From: CAVQFD01 sp963724695 | GTDB lineage: Bacteria > Acidobacteriota > Vicinamibacteria > Vicinamibacterales > CAVVIG01 | DNA: 64,000 nucleotides | Reading direction: 5' to 3' | NCBI GenBank assembly: GCA_963724695.1 | Contig: CAVRVW010000012.1 | Location: 186,001 to 250,000 of the forward strand | Shown here: positions 1-8,369 of the stretch, in pieces | Layout: every line of letters starts with the position of its first letter | Numbering within the stretch: position 1 is the first letter of the stretch | Position numbers and translations under genes: made by a program | Notes under the pieces: generated by a model | What the model saw: the letters and a program-made list of their open reading frames with translations, nothing else | Told to the model about the DNA's origin: nothing | Databases searched by the model: none

Positions 1-611
1 TTGTCGGGCATCCGCTCGTGCACGACGCGCTCGTCGACCTGCGCGACAGGCGCACGCCCCCCGATCAGTTCCGCCGCGCCGCCACACGAATCAGCGTGCT
101 GCTTGCGGCCGAAGCGATGCGCGAGATTCCCAGCACGGAGGTCAGCGTCGAGACGCCGCTCGGCCCGGCGCCCGGGCGACGCGTGGGTTCCGATATCGTG
201 GTCGTCCCGGTGCTGCGCGCCGGGCTCGGCATGCTCGACGCCGTGCTCGAGCTGATGCCTTCCGCACGAGTCGGCCACATCGGCCTGCAGCGCGACGAAC
301 TGACCGCCGTCGCCTCCCGCTACTACTCCAAGCTTCCTTCGCGCCTCGCCTCGAGCTATGTGCTCATGATCGACCCCATGCTGGCTACGGGTGGCAGTGC
401 CGTGGCAGCGCTGGATCTCCTGAAGGACGCCGGCGCCTCCCGCATCTTCGTCGTCTGCATCGTCGCCGCTCCAGAAGGCATTGCGCTCGTCGAGCGCCAT
501 CATCCCGAAGTGTCGATTTATACGCCCGCCGTGGATCAGGGGCTCAACGCTCAGAAGTACATCGTGCCCGGCCTCGGCGACTTCGGCGACCGGCTCTACG
601 GAACGCTCTAG
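1..611 (+). CDS. upp: Uracil phosphoribosyltransferase, 5' end outside the window
   Basis: UPRT salvages uracil: uracil + PRPP gives UMP + PPi in the cytosol. The open frame starts at base 3 and reads V-G-H-P-L-V-H-D-A-L, the near-N-terminal signature of the family, so only a few codons are missing upstream. The internal ATG at 18 is not the real start. The PRPP-binding loop is seen as MIDPMLATGGSA in the middle, and the C-terminus has the uracil-binding GLGDFGDRLYGT. About 202 residues are visible against a usual 208-210. The gene ends just before a dispersed inverted repeat. Identification is firm; the exact start cannot be seen. Confidence 0.95.
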   Translation, partial: VGHPLVHDALVDLRDRRTPPDQFRRAATRISVLLAAEAMREIPSTEVSVETPLGPAPGRRVGSDIVVVPVLRAGLGMLDAVLELMPSARVGHIGLQRDELTAVASRYYSKLPSRLASSYVLMIDPMLATGGSAVAALDLLKDAGASRIFVVCIVAAPEGIALVERHHPEVSIYTPAVDQGLNAQKYIVPGLGDFGDRLYGTL

Positions 612-710
612 GAAACTTCGAACTGGTGAGAAGGAAGAACTCTACGCGAGAGCCGCCGAAGTGGCGTAGGTCCTCAAAGTTCTAACTTCTAAGTTCCAAC
701 TTCCGAAGGA
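612..710. repeat. Family A dispersed repeat, compact inverted pair
   Basis: The spacer between upp and the citryl-CoA lyase gene is an imperfect inverted pair. The left arm (about 612-645) reads GAAACTTCGAAC...AAGGAAGAACT. The right arm (about 678-710) reads AGTTCTAACTTCTAAGTTCC and continues into CCGAAGGA. About 30 nt separate the arms. Related arms occur at 38141-38190, 55528-55562 and 56273-56307. The end of the right arm runs directly into the Shine-Dalgarno sequence of the next gene. A mobile or MITE-like origin is inference; the similarity among copies is seen directly. Confidence 0.7.
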
Positions 711-716
711 GGCTGT

Positions 717-1565
717 GTGACGCAAACCGGTGCGGTTCCAGGCGTCGAGCGACGTGCGCGGCCTCGGGTAAGCCCGACGAGCTGGCAGACGGCGATCACG
801 GACATCGGACCCAATCGGATTCTGATTCGCGGATACCCGGTCGACGAGCTGATGGGCCGGCTGTCGTTCGCCGACGCCGTGTATCTGCTGTTGATGGGCG
901 ACCTGCCCACGCCTGCCATTGGGCGGATGTTGAACGCCGTCCTGGTGTCGTCGCTCGACCACGGCGTCACGCCGCCCTCGACGCTCGCGACACGCAACGT
1001 CGCCACGTCCGGCGCGCCCCTCAAGGACTCCGTCGCCGCCGGCATCCTGGCGTTCGGTCCACATCACGGCGGGGATATCGAGTCCTGCATGCGTTTTCTG
1101 GACGCGGGGCTCTGTCTTCAGCGGACCGGGCACACGCGGCCTGACGCCGCCAAGGCCATCGTCGACGACTGCGTGCGGCAGCACCAGACTCCACCAGGAT
1201 TCGGGCATCGGTTTCATACGCGCGACCCGAGAGCGGCCCGCCTGTTTCAGATGGCTCTGGAGCTGGAGCTCGACGGAGAACACGTGCAGATGATTCGGAC
1301 CGTGGAACGCGAGCTCGACGCCCGCCAGGAGGATTTCGGACGGCACCTGCCGGTCAATGTCGACGGTGCGATCGCGGCGATAACGGCGGACCTCGGGTTT
1401 GCTTACGACCTGGGGAACGCCATCTTCCTGATCTCGAGGCTGCCCGGTCTCATCGCGCACGCCCACGAGGAGCGCACCCGGCAGTCCGCCATGCGGCAGA
1501 TCGACCCGAAAGATCATCAATACGACGGGGCGCGCGAGCGCCGGCTGCCCGAATCGCGGAAGTAG
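717..1565 (+). CDS. Citrate synthase-like enzyme, probable citryl-CoA lyase
   Basis: This 282-residue member of the citrate synthase superfamily is much shorter than citrate synthase (about 430). The size matches stand-alone citryl-CoA lyases (Ccl type), which cleave citryl-CoA to acetyl-CoA and oxaloacetate. The catalytic residues of the superfamily are in order: His in GPHHGGDIES (about residue 120), His in GFGHRFH (about 162), and Asp in VNVDGAIAA (about 218). Start is GTG at 717 with GAAGGAGG 4 nt upstream. No citryl-CoA synthetase lies in the window, so lyase versus minor citrate or methylcitrate synthase cannot be settled from sequence alone. Confidence 0.75.
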   Translation: MTQTGAVPGVERRARPRVSPTSWQTAITDIGPNRILIRGYPVDELMGRLSFADAVYLLLMGDLPTPAIGRMLNAVLVSSLDHGVTPPSTLATRNVATSGAPLKDSVAAGILAFGPHHGGDIESCMRFLDAGLCLQRTGHTRPDAAKAIVDDCVRQHQTPPGFGHRFHTRDPRAARLFQMALELELDGEHVQMIRTVERELDARQEDFGRHLPVNVDGAIAAITADLGFAYDLGNAIFLISRLPGLIAHAHEERTRQSAMRQIDPKDHQYDGARERRLPESRK

Positions 1566-1633
1566 GTGTTTGCGGCCCCTCGAGCGCGTGCGATAGACTA
1601 CTGATTCCCCTCGGACTGTTGGGTCCTTCCGAC

Positions 1634-1710
1634 GGGCGCTTAGCTCAGTTGGTTAGAGCGCGTGCTTCACACGCACGAGGTCATAGGTTCGAGTCCTATA
1701 GCGCCCACCA
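1634..1710 (+). tRNA. tRNA-Val, anticodon CAC
   Basis: A complete cloverleaf can be drawn. Acceptor stem GGGCGCT pairs with AGCGCCC, D arm GCTC...GAGC, anticodon stem CGTGC/GCACG around loop TTCACAC (anticodon CAC, reading GUG), and T arm with GGTTCGAGTCC. The discriminator A and a genome-encoded CCA end at 1710. Length 77 nt, no intron. Confidence 0.97.
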
Positions 1711-1739
1711 ACCTTCGCTCAGAGTGCGCGTGAAGGTTG
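1709..1739 (+). terminator. Weak hairpin after tRNA-Val
   Basis: CAACCTTC at 1709-1716 can pair with GAAGGTTG at 1732-1739 around a 15-nt loop. No T-run follows, and the stem uses the last two bases of the tRNA CCA. It could be a processing or termination structure, or chance. Confidence 0.25.
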
Positions 1740-1790
1740 CGCCGAGGCCAGCCTTCGCGGACAGCCGTCCCGCTGGTTGACCAACCTCGA

Positions 1791-1796
1791 TATAAT
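1791..1796 (+). promoter_or_regulatory. -10 box TATAAT close to the receiver gene start
   Basis: A perfect TATAAT lies 9 nt upstream of the GTG at 1806, and no convincing -35 is present. With a usual 6-8 nt from -10 to the start site, the transcript would begin at or just before the start codon. That implies a leaderless or near-leaderless mRNA. Confidence 0.5.
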
Positions 1797-1805
1797 CCGA
1801 ACACC

Positions 1806-2162
1806 GTGCGCGAAGTGGTCATCGTGGACGACGATGAGGGGTTTGTGGCGACGCTGGCCGCGATCCTCAGGGTCGAGGGCTATCGGGTGGTCGCGCACCA
1901 CACGCTCGATGCGGCGCTCGAATACATGGCCTCGAACCGCCCCGACTTCCTGATCACGGACCTAAGGCTGGGTGCGCAGAGCGGGTGGACCCTTGTGGAC
2001 TTCGTGCGCCTCAACCAGCCTGAGCTGCCCGTGGTGGTCGTGACGGGATTTGTGGACGAGTGGCAGGACGTGGCGCTCCGTCTCGGGACGCCGGTCTTTC
2101 TCAAGCCCTTCGACCCCGAGGACCTGCTGAGCTTCCTGCGCCATCGCATCCGGCCGAACTGA
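1806..2162 (+). CDS. Stand-alone response-regulator receiver protein
   Basis: About 118 residues forming a single REC domain and nothing else. The acidic pocket is VDDDEG near residue 8, the phosphoacceptor Asp is in LITDLRLG near residue 51, Thr is in VVVTGF and the conserved Lys in FLKPFDPED. There is no DNA-binding or output domain, so it probably passes phosphate or binds a partner (CheY/Spo0F-like). GTG 1806 is chosen because the family begins right there and the earlier in-frame TTG lies upstream of the TATAAT box. No sensor kinase is adjacent. Confidence 0.85.
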   Translation: MREVVIVDDDEGFVATLAAILRVEGYRVVAHHTLDAALEYMASNRPDFLITDLRLGAQSGWTLVDFVRLNQPELPVVVVTGFVDEWQDVALRLGTPVFLKPFDPEDLLSFLRHRIRPN

Positions 2163-2194
2163 GGGCCAGGTCGCTTCGCTGTCGGACGAAGAAC

Positions 2195-2731
2195 TTACTT
2201 CAACTGCGCCAGGAGCGCGGCCAGGAACTGTGCGTACTGCGCGTCAGCGGCGGCAAACGCCTTCTGATAGTCCTGCTCCGAGAGCTGCTGCTTGCGCCAG
2301 TCCCCATCGAAGGCCACGCGCTTCCCTGCAGCCTCGAAGTTGTCGGCTGGCCGGTCGGCCTCCCGCCTGGCCCTGAGGCCATCGACACCCAGATCCTCGA
2401 CAAAGACCTTGGTTCCGGCCGTCGCGGCGCCGTTCAGCTCGATGTAGATATCCCGGTATTCCTGCTTCTCCAGCCGGGCGTCGATCAAGGCCGGAGCGGA
2501 ATACTTGCCGGCTATGGTCAGCAGCTGCAGCCCGGGAAAGTACAGCGCCCCGATGTACGTGTCCGGACTGGCCGGGTCCTTGGCGGCGACGCTATCGAGC
2601 TTCCTCGCGTCGAGCGTCGAGGCCAGCTGCTTGGCGAGCGCGGCGGACTTGGACTCCTGGGCCGACGCGGCCGGCGCAAAGGACAGGAGAAGCCCGAAGG
2701 ATAGAACGGCGCGGACGAGGGTCCTCCGCAT
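2195..2731 (-). CDS. Secreted protein of unknown function
   Basis: About 178 residues with a clear Sec signal peptide (MRRTLVRAVLSFGLLLSF...) and a likely cleavage site after SAQ, giving a mature start ESKSAALAKQL. The rest is soluble, with tracts such as YIGALYFPGLQLLTIAGKYSAP and a C-terminal helix rich in Ala and Gln. I do not recognise an enzymatic motif. ATG at 2731 is preceded by AAGGAGCG at a good distance; a longer in-frame reading upstream lacks this. It is convergent with the receiver gene. Probably periplasmic or outer-membrane associated. Confidence 0.75.
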   Translation of the reverse strand: MRRTLVRAVLSFGLLLSFAPAASAQESKSAALAKQLASTLDARKLDSVAAKDPASPDTYIGALYFPGLQLLTIAGKYSAPALIDARLEKQEYRDIYIELNGAATAGTKVFVEDLGVDGLRARREADRPADNFEAAGKRVAFDGDWRKQQLSEQDYQKAFAAADAQYAQFLAALLAQLK

Positions 2732-2772
2732 GGCGCGCTCCTTGGTGTCGTGTTCGGGACGAGAACCAGGGA

Positions 2773-2781
2773 GTTGTAGCA
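2773..2781 (-). promoter_or_regulatory. Extended -10 (TGC-TACAAC) for the secreted protein
   Basis: On the minus strand the sequence reads TGCTACAAC about 40 nt upstream of the ATG at 2731. It fits the extended -10 pattern seen before several other genes here (TGC followed by a TATAAT-like hexamer). Confidence 0.4.
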
Positions 2782-2789
2782 CGGAATCG

Positions 2790-2870
2790 AATTGGGTAAT
2801 CGGGTGATTGGGTAATTGGGTAATCGGAGGATTGGGTAATTGGGGGATTGGGGAAACGGGGAACCGGCGA
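2790..2870. repeat. Family B tandem 9-mer repeat (GGGTAATTG/GGGTGATTG)
   Basis: This spacer is about 80 nt of imperfect copies of a 9-nt word alternating GGGTAATTG, GGGTAATCG and GGGTGATTG, decaying to GGGGGATTGGGG. The same word fills the sucC/sucD spacer at 46637-46683. It sits between the end of the mla-linked operon (2877) and the start of the secreted-protein gene. Confidence 0.8.
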
Positions 2871-2876
2871 AAAACG

Positions 2877-3296
2877 CTAGATAAACAGCGCGTCGTCGTC
2901 GTCGGCGGCCGACTTCCTCCGGCGGTTGCGGATGCTCTTGACGACGCTCAGAGCGGCCTTGAGGCCGATGAGCCACGGCGTGCCGGACCGGGCGGCTCCC
3001 CGGACGGACGACTGAACGAGGTTCATCGTGTCGTCCATGCGCAGGGCGATTTCTGAGAAGGCGCGATCGATCCGTTCCACCTGAGCCGTGGCGAGGGAGG
3101 CCGCCCGCGAGGCGTCCCTGCCGATGGCATTCAGGTGCCCGAATATCGGCTTCAATTCCTGCTCGACGTTGTCGGCCAGCCGCTCGATTCGCCGGGCGAG
3201 GCGTCCAGCCGCAATCAGGGCCGCGATCTGCAGGATGGCCGTGACCAGCGTCGCCACGGCGATCACGCCGAGGAAGAAGGTGGCCCAGTCGCTCAC
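2877..3296 (-). CDS. Small membrane-anchored coiled-coil protein, DUF948-like
   Basis: 139 residues. An N-terminal transmembrane helix (about 7-32, FLGVIAVATLVTAILQIAALI) is followed by a long amphipathic helix with heptad spacing (about 33-95). The tail is basic then acidic (RNRRRK...DDDD). This resembles DUF948-type proteins, often encoded with YtxH proteins. The ATG overlaps the YtxH stop by 4 nt, so it is the last gene of the mla operon. A role in envelope organisation is inferred from context. Confidence 0.7.
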   Translation of the reverse strand: MSDWATFFLGVIAVATLVTAILQIAALIAAGRLARRIERLADNVEQELKPIFGHLNAIGRDASRAASLATAQVERIDRAFSEIALRMDDTMNLVQSSVRGAARSGTPWLIGLKAALSVVKSIRNRRRKSAADDDDALFI

Positions 3297-3568
3297 GCGT
3301 TCTCCCGCGCGCGCGCCTGCTGGTAGGCTTCCCGGCCTTTCTCGATCGCGGTGGCCAGGCTGTCGCGCCCTTCGTTGAACACTTGACGGCCCCGTTCCGC
3401 GGCCTCGCGGGCCCGCTCCCGGCCCTCACGGGCCCGCTCGCTCAGCATCTCCCGGGTTTCCCTGCCCGTGGCGGGCGCATACAGCAGCGCGACGGCCGCA
3501 CCGCTCACCGCCCCCAGGATAAACGCCAGCAGGACGCTTCCACCACCCGCTCCCTCGTCCCTTGCCAT
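3293..3568 (-). CDS. YtxH-domain protein
   Basis: 91 residues. A glycine/alanine-rich transmembrane helix (SVLLAFILGAVSGAAVALLYAP) leads straight into the APATGRETRE signature of YtxH/GvpP-type proteins, then an Arg/Glu/Ala-rich helix. The family is small, membrane-anchored and often stress-linked; molecular function is unknown. It lies 12 nt after mlaD and overlaps the next gene by 4 nt, so it is cotranscribed with the mla genes. Confidence 0.85.
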   Translation of the reverse strand: MARDEGAGGGSVLLAFILGAVSGAAVALLYAPATGRETREMLSERAREGRERAREAAERGRQVFNEGRDSLATAIEKGREAYQQARARENA

Positions 3569-3580
3569 CGGTCTCCTCCT

Positions 3581-4621
3581 CTAGAAGATGCTGATCTTCA
3601 CGTTGAGGTACTTCTTCGGATCCTTCTTGATCTCGGCGATGAGCGCCGAGAGATCCGTCGTCACCTTGTTCATGTTCTCATATAACTGGCGGTCTTTCAG
3701 TAACAGGCCGGCGGTGCCTTCGCCCTCGTTGAGCCGGGTCAGCAGGAGGTCGAGCCGCTGGGTGACCTCGTCCAGGCGGTTGAACAGCGCCGGGTCCGTG
3801 ACCAGCTTCCCCATCGTGCCCTCGCCACGGTTGATCTTCGCGACGAGCGCATCGATGTTCGCCGACGCCGAGTTGAGCGACCGTGAAAAGGTGTCGTCTT
3901 TGAGCAGCCGCCCGAGGCTGCCTTCTCCCGAGTTGATCTGGCGCGTCACCGCCTCGATGTTCTTGAGGGATTGTTCGAGCGCGTTGGCGGTCGTCGGGTC
4001 GTTCAACAGCCGGCCAAGTGTGCCATCCCCCCGCTTGAGGTTATCGGTCAAATCGCTGGCGCTCGATACGAACTGGCGAAGCTCCACGTAGAGGGCCTCG
4101 TCGGTGACGAGCCGGCCGACCGTGCCCTTCCCCGCCCGGACGTCGGCGATGAGCGCAGTCAACTGCTCGATGCCCTGCCCCGCGGACTCGGTTATGTCTG
4201 CCAGTTGCCCTCGCGGCCTGCCGCTCGGCACATACCCCCATTCCGGGATGGGCGCTCCCGAGCTGTCCGGTGTGATGTCGACCGCGCTCTCGCCGAGGAG
4301 CGAGACCGAGCCGAGAAACGCCTCCGAGCCGGTCGTAATGAGCGCCCTTCGGCTCTCGTTGACCTCGAACGACACCTCGACGTCGTTGCCCACGAACTCC
4401 ACGGTCGTGACCGCGCCCACCTGGACCCCGGCCACTCGGACCGGCGATCCTGGGTTCAGGCCCGCCACGTTGTTGAACCTGGTCTTGAGGTTGTAACGCT
4501 GCCAGAAGAATCCCCGGCCGCCGGTGAGCAGGACGATCGTCGTCAGGGCAATCGCGACCGCCACAATCGTCAGCACGCCGATCTTCAGTTCCGACCAGGC
4601 GAGGGATCGTGTTCGAGGCAT
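3581..4621 (-). CDS. mlaD: MlaD-like MCE-domain lipid-binding subunit
   Basis: 346 residues. One N-terminal transmembrane helix (about 12-34) is followed by an MCE domain (about 40-120) with FNNVAGLNPGSPVRVAGVQVG. MCE proteins form a periplasmic ring that carries phospholipid between inner and outer membrane for the MlaFE-type ABC transporter. The C-terminal two thirds are repetitive: blocks of about 45 residues, each containing G-E/D-G-T/S-x-G-x-L-L-x-D, at least five times. This tail is longer than in E. coli MlaD (about 180 residues) and probably extends the periplasmic tube. Operon order is mlaE, mlaF, mlaD, ytxH-like, DUF948-like. Confidence 0.9.
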   Translation of the reverse strand: MPRTRSLAWSELKIGVLTIVAVAIALTTIVLLTGGRGFFWQRYNLKTRFNNVAGLNPGSPVRVAGVQVGAVTTVEFVGNDVEVSFEVNESRRALITTGSEAFLGSVSLLGESAVDITPDSSGAPIPEWGYVPSGRPRGQLADITESAGQGIEQLTALIADVRAGKGTVGRLVTDEALYVELRQFVSSASDLTDNLKRGDGTLGRLLNDPTTANALEQSLKNIEAVTRQINSGEGSLGRLLKDDTFSRSLNSASANIDALVAKINRGEGTMGKLVTDPALFNRLDEVTQRLDLLLTRLNEGEGTAGLLLKDRQLYENMNKVTTDLSALIAEIKKDPKKYLNVKISIF

Positions 4622-4650
4622 CTTCTTGGGTCTCCAGTTCCAGTGTGGCT

Positions 4651-5499
4651 CTACGACAAATAGCTCCGCAGGTACTCATCCGACGAGTCCCGGAGCGCCT
4701 CGGCGTCGCCCTCGAAGACGATGAACCCGCCGCGGAGCATCATGAACTCGGCTTCACGCGCCTTGCGTTCGTCGGCCGGCACGATCCGGATGTCCTGTCC
4801 GTCACGCACGGCGGTGTGCGTGGCGATGTAGAAGGCGTCCCGCAGCTGGTGGGTGACCACGATCGAGCTGACCCGCTCGAGGTCCCGCAGCTTGATGATC
4901 TCGTCGTCCACGGTCAGCGCCGTAATCGGATCGAGGCCGGTTGTGGGCTCGTCGTAGAGGAGGGTCTTGGGCCTGGCGCACATGGCCCGCGCGATGGCCA
5001 CACGGCGCCGCTGTCCTCCGGAGAGCGCGGAAGGCATCCGGTCGAAGAACTGGGCCAGCCCCACGAACCCCAGCACTTCGCGGATGCGCTCGTCCACCTG
5101 CGCAATGGGCATCCTGGACTCTTCGAACAACCGGTAGCCGACGTTCTCGCGCACGCTCAGCGAGTCGAAGAGCGCGCCCTCCTGGAAGACCATCCCGAGG
5201 TCCGCGCGCACGCGCATCATCTCGCGCTCAGACAGTTCGTCCACTCGCTCGCCGTTGACCCAGACCACCCCTGCGTCGGCGGGCAGCAGACCGGTGATGA
5301 TCCTCAAGATCGTCGACTTCCCCGCGCCGCTCGCCCCCAGGATGATCTTCGTGTGGCCCGAGATGAGGGTGAAGCTCAAGTCGCGCAGCACGACCTTTTC
5401 GTCGAACGAGAGCGAGACGTGATCGAACATCACGACCGGCGCCCCGATCTGATCGAGGACGGCCCGGCCCTCCTCCCACTCGCTCTGGTTCGGACTCAT
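4651..5499 (-). CDS. mlaF: MlaF-like ABC transporter ATPase
   Basis: 282 residues, cytosolic ATPase of the Mla-type transporter. Walker A GASGAGKST at 55-63, signature LSGGQRRRVAIARA at about 160, Walker B LLYDEPTTGLDP at about 185, and H-loop VVTHQ. The match to MlaF/Ttg2A is over the full length. It sits 13 nt downstream of the permease gene and 29 nt upstream of mlaD, which identifies the transporter. MlaB and MlaC partners are not in the window. Confidence 0.93.
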   Translation of the reverse strand: MSPNQSEWEEGRAVLDQIGAPVVMFDHVSLSFDEKVVLRDLSFTLISGHTKIILGASGAGKSTILRIITGLLPADAGVVWVNGERVDELSEREMMRVRADLGMVFQEGALFDSLSVRENVGYRLFEESRMPIAQVDERIREVLGFVGLAQFFDRMPSALSGGQRRRVAIARAMCARPKTLLYDEPTTGLDPITALTVDDEIIKLRDLERVSSIVVTHQLRDAFYIATHTAVRDGQDIRIVPADERKAREAEFMMLRGGFIVFEGDAEALRDSSDEYLRSYLS

Positions 5500-5512
5500 G
5501 CGTCAGGTGCCT

Positions 5513-6286
5513 CTAGTACATCAGCGAAATCAGAATGCGCGTGATGAAGAAGTCCACGGCAATCACGCCGACCGATCCTGCCACGACGGCGACAGTCGTC
5601 GCCTTGCCGACGCCCTGCGTGCCCCCGCTCGTCCGGAGCCCGACGTGACAGGCCACCGTCACGATGACGAAACCCAGGAAGAAGGGCTTGATGAGCCCCA
5701 TCCACACGTCCTGCATGTACAAGGCCTGGAGAATCGACGACCAGTACAGCCCGGTCGCCACCTGGAGCTGGTAGCGCGCCACGATCCATCCGCCGACGAT
5801 CCCGACAAAGTCCGCGATCACGGTGAGCACCGGCGCCATCAGCACGCCGGCCAGCACTCGCGGCACCACGAGCTTGCGGATGGGATCGGTGCCGAGCGCG
5901 CGCAGCGCGTTGATCTGGTCGGTCACGACCATCGACCCGAGCTCCGCCGCGATCCCCGATCCCACGCGGCCGGTCAGCATCAGCCCGGTGAGCACCGGCC
6001 CCAGCTCCTTGATCATCGACGCGCTCACCAGCCGGCCGACCACCGGTCTGGCGCCGAACTGATCCAGCGTCAGCCCGCTCTGCAGCGCCAGCACCGCGCC
6101 CGTGAAGAAGCCCGTCAGCAGCACCACGGTCAGCGACTGCACGCCGATCACGTCGAACTGCTCGACGATGTCGTGGCGGTAATAGGGCGGCGTGAAGATG
6201 CCGCGCGTGGCCGCGAGCACCAGGCGCACGTACTCCTGCACCTCGAGCACGGCCTTCTTGAGTGGGGCTTCGATCAACGCCAGCAC
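5513..6286 (-). CDS. mlaE: MlaE-like ABC transporter permease
   Basis: 257 residues, inner-membrane permease of the phospholipid transporter. It has the MlaE family core: FTGAVLALQSGLTLDQFG, KELGPVLTGLMLTGRVGSGIAAELGSM and a region beginning TDQINALRALGTDPIRKLVVPR. About five hydrophobic segments follow. It starts 7 nt after the uvrB stop, so it may be transcribed through from uvrB. Confidence 0.93.
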   Translation of the reverse strand: MLALIEAPLKKAVLEVQEYVRLVLAATRGIFTPPYYRHDIVEQFDVIGVQSLTVVLLTGFFTGAVLALQSGLTLDQFGARPVVGRLVSASMIKELGPVLTGLMLTGRVGSGIAAELGSMVVTDQINALRALGTDPIRKLVVPRVLAGVLMAPVLTVIADFVGIVGGWIVARYQLQVATGLYWSSILQALYMQDVWMGLIKPFFLGFVIVTVACHVGLRTSGGTQGVGKATTVAVVAGSVGVIAVDFFITRILISLMY

Positions 6287-6293
6287 CGGACCT

Positions 6294-8316
6294 CTAGGCT
6301 CTCCGCGCCTGGCGCGGCAGGTTCAATTCGGGGTTCCGCAGACGCTTGATGTCGTCGCGGAGGGACGCGGCCCGTTCGAAGTCGAGGTTGGCGGCGGCCG
6401 CGCGCATCGCGGCCTGCAGCGTCTCGACGTGCGCGTCGAGCTCGGCCTGCGTGCGGAAGTGTTCGGTCGGCTCCAGGGCGGACACCGGCGCGCTGTAGTC
6501 GCGCTCGTACACGCTCGACATCACCTCGTCGATCCGCTTGATGATCGACTGGGGGGTGATGCCGTGCTCCTGGTTGTAGGCCTCCTGCAGTGCGCGGCGG
6601 CGGCTGGTCTCCGCGATCGCGCCGCGCATCGAGTCCGTCTCGCGGTCGGCGTACATGATGACACGCCCGTTGACGTTCCTGGCGGCCCGCCCGGATGTCT
6701 GGATGAGCGATCCCGCCGAACGCAGGAAACCCTCCTTGTCGGCGTCGAGAATGGCGACCAGCGAGACCTCGGGCAGGTCCAGTCCCTCCCTCAACAGGTT
6801 GATGCCGACCAGGACGTCGAACTCCCCGCGGCGCAGATCGCGAAGAATCTCCACGCGCTCCAGCGTCTCGATGTCGGAGTGGAGGTAGCGAACCCGGACC
6901 CCGAGCTCCTGATAGTACCTGCGTCAGATCCTCCGCCATCCGCTTGGTGAGCGTCGTCACCAGGACGCGCTCGCCGCGGCCTACACGGAGCCGAATCTCC
7001 TGGAGCAGGTCGTCGACCTGGCCTTTGACGGGCCGAACGTCGATCGGAGGATCGATGAGCCCTGTCGGGCGGATGATCTGCTCGACGACCACTCCCTGCG
7101 ATCTGGAGAGCTCGTACGGGCCGGGCGTGGCCGACACGAAGACGACCTGTCCCACCCGGGCTTCCCACTCGTCGAAGTTCAACGGCCGGTTGTCGAGCGC
7201 CGACGGCAGGCGAAAGCCGTAGGCGACGAGGACTTCCTTGCGCGACCGGTCACCGTGGTACATGCCGCGGACCTGCGGCACGGTCTGGTGGCTCTCGTCG
7301 ACAATGACGAGCGCGTCGCTCGGCAGGTAGTCGAGCAGCGTCGGCGGCGGCTCGCCCGGCTCGCGCCCCGTGAGATGACGCGCGTAGTTCTCGATGCCGT
7401 GGCAGTAGCCGATCTCCTTCATCATCTCGAGGTCGAACATCGTGCGCTGGTGCAGCCGCTGGGCCTCGACCAGCTTGCCGTCGGCCTCCAGCTTGCCGCG
7501 ATACCAGGCCAGCTCCTCCTTGATGGTCTCGACGGCCTGCCTCGTTCGCTCCCGCGGCGCGACGAAGTGCGACTTCGGATAGACGGCGATCTTGTCATGG
7601 CGACGAATCGTCTTCCCGGTCAGCGTGTCGAACGAAACGAGCGCGTCCACCTCGTCGCCGAACAGCTCGATTCGCAGGCCCTGCTCCTCGTAGGAGGGAT
7701 AGACCTCGATGATGTCGCCGCGCACGCGGAACGTGCCGCGGCCGAAGTCCGTGTCGTTTCGCTCGTACTGAATCTCGACCAGCTTGCGGAGCACCTGCTC
7801 GCGCCCGATCCGCTGCCCTCGCTCGAGCGGCAGGAGCATGCCGTAGTAGGCCTCCGGCGAGCCGAGGCCGTAGATGCACGAGACGCTGGCCACGATGATG
7901 ACGTCGCGCCGCTCGAACAGCGACCGCGTCGCCGACAGCCGCATCCGATCGATCTCGTCGTTGATCGTCGCTTCCTTCTCGATGTACGAGTCGGTCGACG
8001 GGACGTAGGCCTCGGGCTGATAGTAGTCGTAGTAACTGACGAAATACTCGACCGCGTTCTCAGGGAAGAACCGGCGGAACTCCTGGCAGAGCTGCGCCGC
8101 CAGCGTCTTGTTGTGGACCATGACGAGGGCGGGCCGGTTCACGCGCGCGATCGTGTGCGCCATCGTGAAGGTCTTGCCCGAGCCGGTGACGCCCAGCAGG
8201 ACCTGGTGCCTGTCGCCCCGATCGAGGCCTTCCGTCAGCTCGCCGATGGCGCGCGGCTGGTCGCCGGCCAGGGCGAACTCGGAGACGAGCGTAAAGCGGT
8301 CGTGCACGGAGGGCAT
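6294..8316 (-). CDS. uvrB: Excinuclease ABC subunit B, frame broken once
   Basis: UvrB is the DNA-damage-verifying helicase of nucleotide excision repair. Walker A GVTGSGKTFTMAH near residue 45, the hairpin region ..FVSYYDYYQPEAYVPSTD.., the GDIIEVYP block, motif V INLLREGLDLPEV and the C-terminal UVR motif FERAASLRDDIKRLR are all present. Total length about 674 is normal. The frame breaks near 6919: after RMAEDLTQ one extra base separates it from YYQELGVRVRYLH, which is exactly what should follow. This looks like a consensus error. Confidence 0.93.
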
Positions 8317-8369
8317 ACGAAACGCTCATCGTACCATGCCCTGTCGTTCGGCTGGGGATCTCCCCGACC

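Noticed and set aside
2790..2870. CRISPR array
   Set aside because: The repeats are short head-to-tail words (7-9 nt) with no unique spacers and no cas genes in the window.
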